Below are positions 6,862 to 7,386 of a stretch of 7,386 nt of DNA, piece by piece. A program made the translations under genes and the position numbers. Source of the DNA: Gammaproteobacteria bacterium RBG_16_37_9 (GTDB taxonomy: Bacteria; Pseudomonadota; Gammaproteobacteria; UBA9339); assembly GCA_001801345.1 (NCBI GenBank), contig MGXJ01000043.1:245-7630 (forward strand). Direction: 5' to 3'. A model generated the notes under the pieces. It saw only the letters and a program-made list of their open reading frames with translations, ran no database searches and was not told the origin of the DNA. Within the stretch, counting starts at the first letter, position 1. Each line of letters opens with the position of its first letter.

Positions 6862-7275
6862 TTATTTATTTTCTAAATGTTCTGGGCCAAATGATAGCGG
6901 CAGTAAATTCTTGATGTTGGTTGTTTCCACAACTTTTTTGGTGAGTGGATCGCAAAGATATATTGGCGCATCTTGCGCGGCAAATTCTCTAATTATTTGT
7001 CGACAAGCTCCGCAAGGAGTGCATAATTCGCTGCCAGAGCCGACAATAGCGATGGCTTTGATTTTCTTTTTGCCAGCGGATATTAAAGAGGTGATGGCGG
7101 AGCGTTCAGCACAAATAGTCAAACCATAAGAGATATTTTCTACATTGCAGCCAACAAACATAGTGCCATCCTCGGCTTGAACACAAGCTCCAACTCTATA
7201 TTTAGAATATGGTGCATATGCGTATTGCATTACTTCACAGGCTTTTTGGGCCATTAGTTCAGCGGTGTTTGGCAT
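6862..7275 (-). CDS. cdd: Cytidine deaminase, short homotetrameric type
   Basis: Cdd deaminates cytidine and deoxycytidine to uridine and deoxyuridine in pyrimidine salvage. At 137 residues it belongs to the short one-domain class (Bacillus type, about 136 residues, one zinc per subunit, tetramer), not the two-domain 294-residue dimer of E. coli. The substrate motif NVENISYGLT (44-53) and the zinc/proton-shuttle motif CAERSA (55-60; Cys55 ligand, Glu57 catalytic) precede PCGACRQ (87-93; Cys88 and Cys91 ligands). This three-cysteine zinc set is that of the tetrameric class. The ATG at 7275 has GAGGAGA (7281-7287) with a 5-nt spacer. It is the first gene of the leftward cdd-punA-tpiA operon and is driven by the promoter at 7338-7366. 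Together with PunA it covers pyrimidine and purine nucleoside salvage. No deoA, deoB, deoC or udp is in the window. Confidence 0.95.
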   Translation of the reverse strand: MPNTAELMAQKACEVMQYAYAPYSKYRVGACVQAEDGTMFVGCNVENISYGLTICAERSAITSLISAGKKKIKAIAIVGSGSELCTPCGACRQIIREFAAQDAPIYLCDPLTKKVVETTNIKNLLPLSFGPEHLENK

Positions 7276-7300
7276 CTGTATCTCCTCATTTAGATTTGTT

Positions 7301-7329
7301 TTGTCATTAATTTTGGATCAAGGTAAAAT
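7301..7329 (+). promoter_or_regulatory. Rightward promoter for a gene starting at the window edge
   Basis: TTGTCA (7301-7306) and TAAAAT (7324-7329) each match the sigma-70 consensus at five of six positions and are separated by the ideal 17 bp. Transcription would start near 7336. Downstream is a possible ribosome site, AGGA (7376-7379), and an ATG at 7384-7386. The element lies inside the cdd leader and overlaps the cdd promoter footprint. Confidence 0.5.
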
Positions 7330-7337
7330 CCGGTGTG

Positions 7338-7366
7338 AGTATAGCAAAATTATGTTTATTAGGAAA
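7338..7366 (-). promoter_or_regulatory. Promoter of the cdd-punA-tpiA operon
   Basis: On the minus strand, TATACT (7343-7338) is preceded by TGC (7346-7344), giving an extended -10. A 3/6 -35 hexamer, TTTCCT (7366-7361), lies 17 bp upstream. Transcription would start near 7331 and give a leader of about 56 nt. TGTGA at 7334-7338 (plus strand) is a single CRP-like half-site; its partner half (7345-7349, CAAAA) is poor. Confidence 0.5.
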
Positions 7367-7383
7367 ATGCTTAGTAGGAAAAA

Positions 7384-7386
7384 ATG
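7384..7386 (+). CDS. Possible start codon of a rightward gene, rest outside window
   Basis: The last three bases are ATG, preceded by AGGA (7376-7379) with a 4-nt spacer, which is on the short side, and by a good sigma-70 promoter (7301-7329). This suggests a gene divergent from cdd. Nothing can be said about its product. Confidence 0.3.

Noticed and set aside
6848..7129. Plus-strand open frame antisense to cdd
   Set aside because: It is a shadow of cdd, which has intact zinc motifs and a strong ribosome site on the minus strand.
7334..7349. CRP-like site TGTGA-N6-CAAAA near the cdd promoter
   Set aside because: Only one half matches the consensus, so it is noted in the promoter entry but not called as a binding site.

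Overview
The window reads as AT-rich Gammaproteobacteria-like chromosome, with GC by eye in the mid to upper 30s per cent. The Kdo transferase, the Nudix ADP-sugar hydrolase, the PrmC and the YhhQ-type transporter all resemble enterobacterial proteins from memory. The low GC, and a possible remnant of an Rpn-type nuclease/transposase, would fit a host-associated or Legionellales-like member. That placement is a guess; nothing here identifies a species.

Left end (1-1522, minus strand): the first 507 residues of an ArnT-like, multi-membrane lipid-linked-sugar glycosyltransferase whose C-terminus lies outside the window. A short divergent intergenic region (about 1523-1592) follows. It holds a perfect extended -10 promoter for that gene and the start of a rightward run of four closely packed genes.

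Rightward operon (1593-5067): waaA (Kdo transferase, lipopolysaccharide core), prmC (release-factor methyltransferase), a yhhQ-type queuosine-precursor transporter, and nudF (ADP-ribose/ADP-sugar pyrophosphatase). Gaps are 1, 5 and 25 nt with no terminator between genes. The operon mixes envelope, translation, tRNA-modification and nucleotide-housekeeping functions. waaA and the divergent ArnT-like gene plausibly both act on lipid A/LPS.

Convergent gap (5068-5220): 153 nt with no clear rho-independent terminator. On the minus strand, directly after tpiA, is a short open stretch whose translation resembles the C-terminal tail of Rpn/PD-(D/E)XK transposase-like proteins.

Leftward operon (7275 to 5221, minus strand): cdd (short, tetrameric-type cytidine deaminase), punA (trimeric purine nucleoside phosphorylase) and tpiA (triosephosphate isomerase). 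Each has a good Shine-Dalgarno sequence, and the gaps are 17 and 22 nt. The first two salvage or degrade nucleosides; the pentose phosphate they release can enter central carbon metabolism, where TpiA acts. The right edge (7276-7386) carries a promoter for cdd and an overlapping divergent promoter pointing right, towards an ATG that is the last three bases of the window.

I see no CRISPR array, RNA gene, intact mobile element or defence system. This is mostly ordinary housekeeping sequence. The points worth a second look are a Met-to-Ala change in the PunA sugar site, a deviant Nudix box, a TpiA that does not look enterobacterial, the transposase-like scar and the colliding promoter pair.
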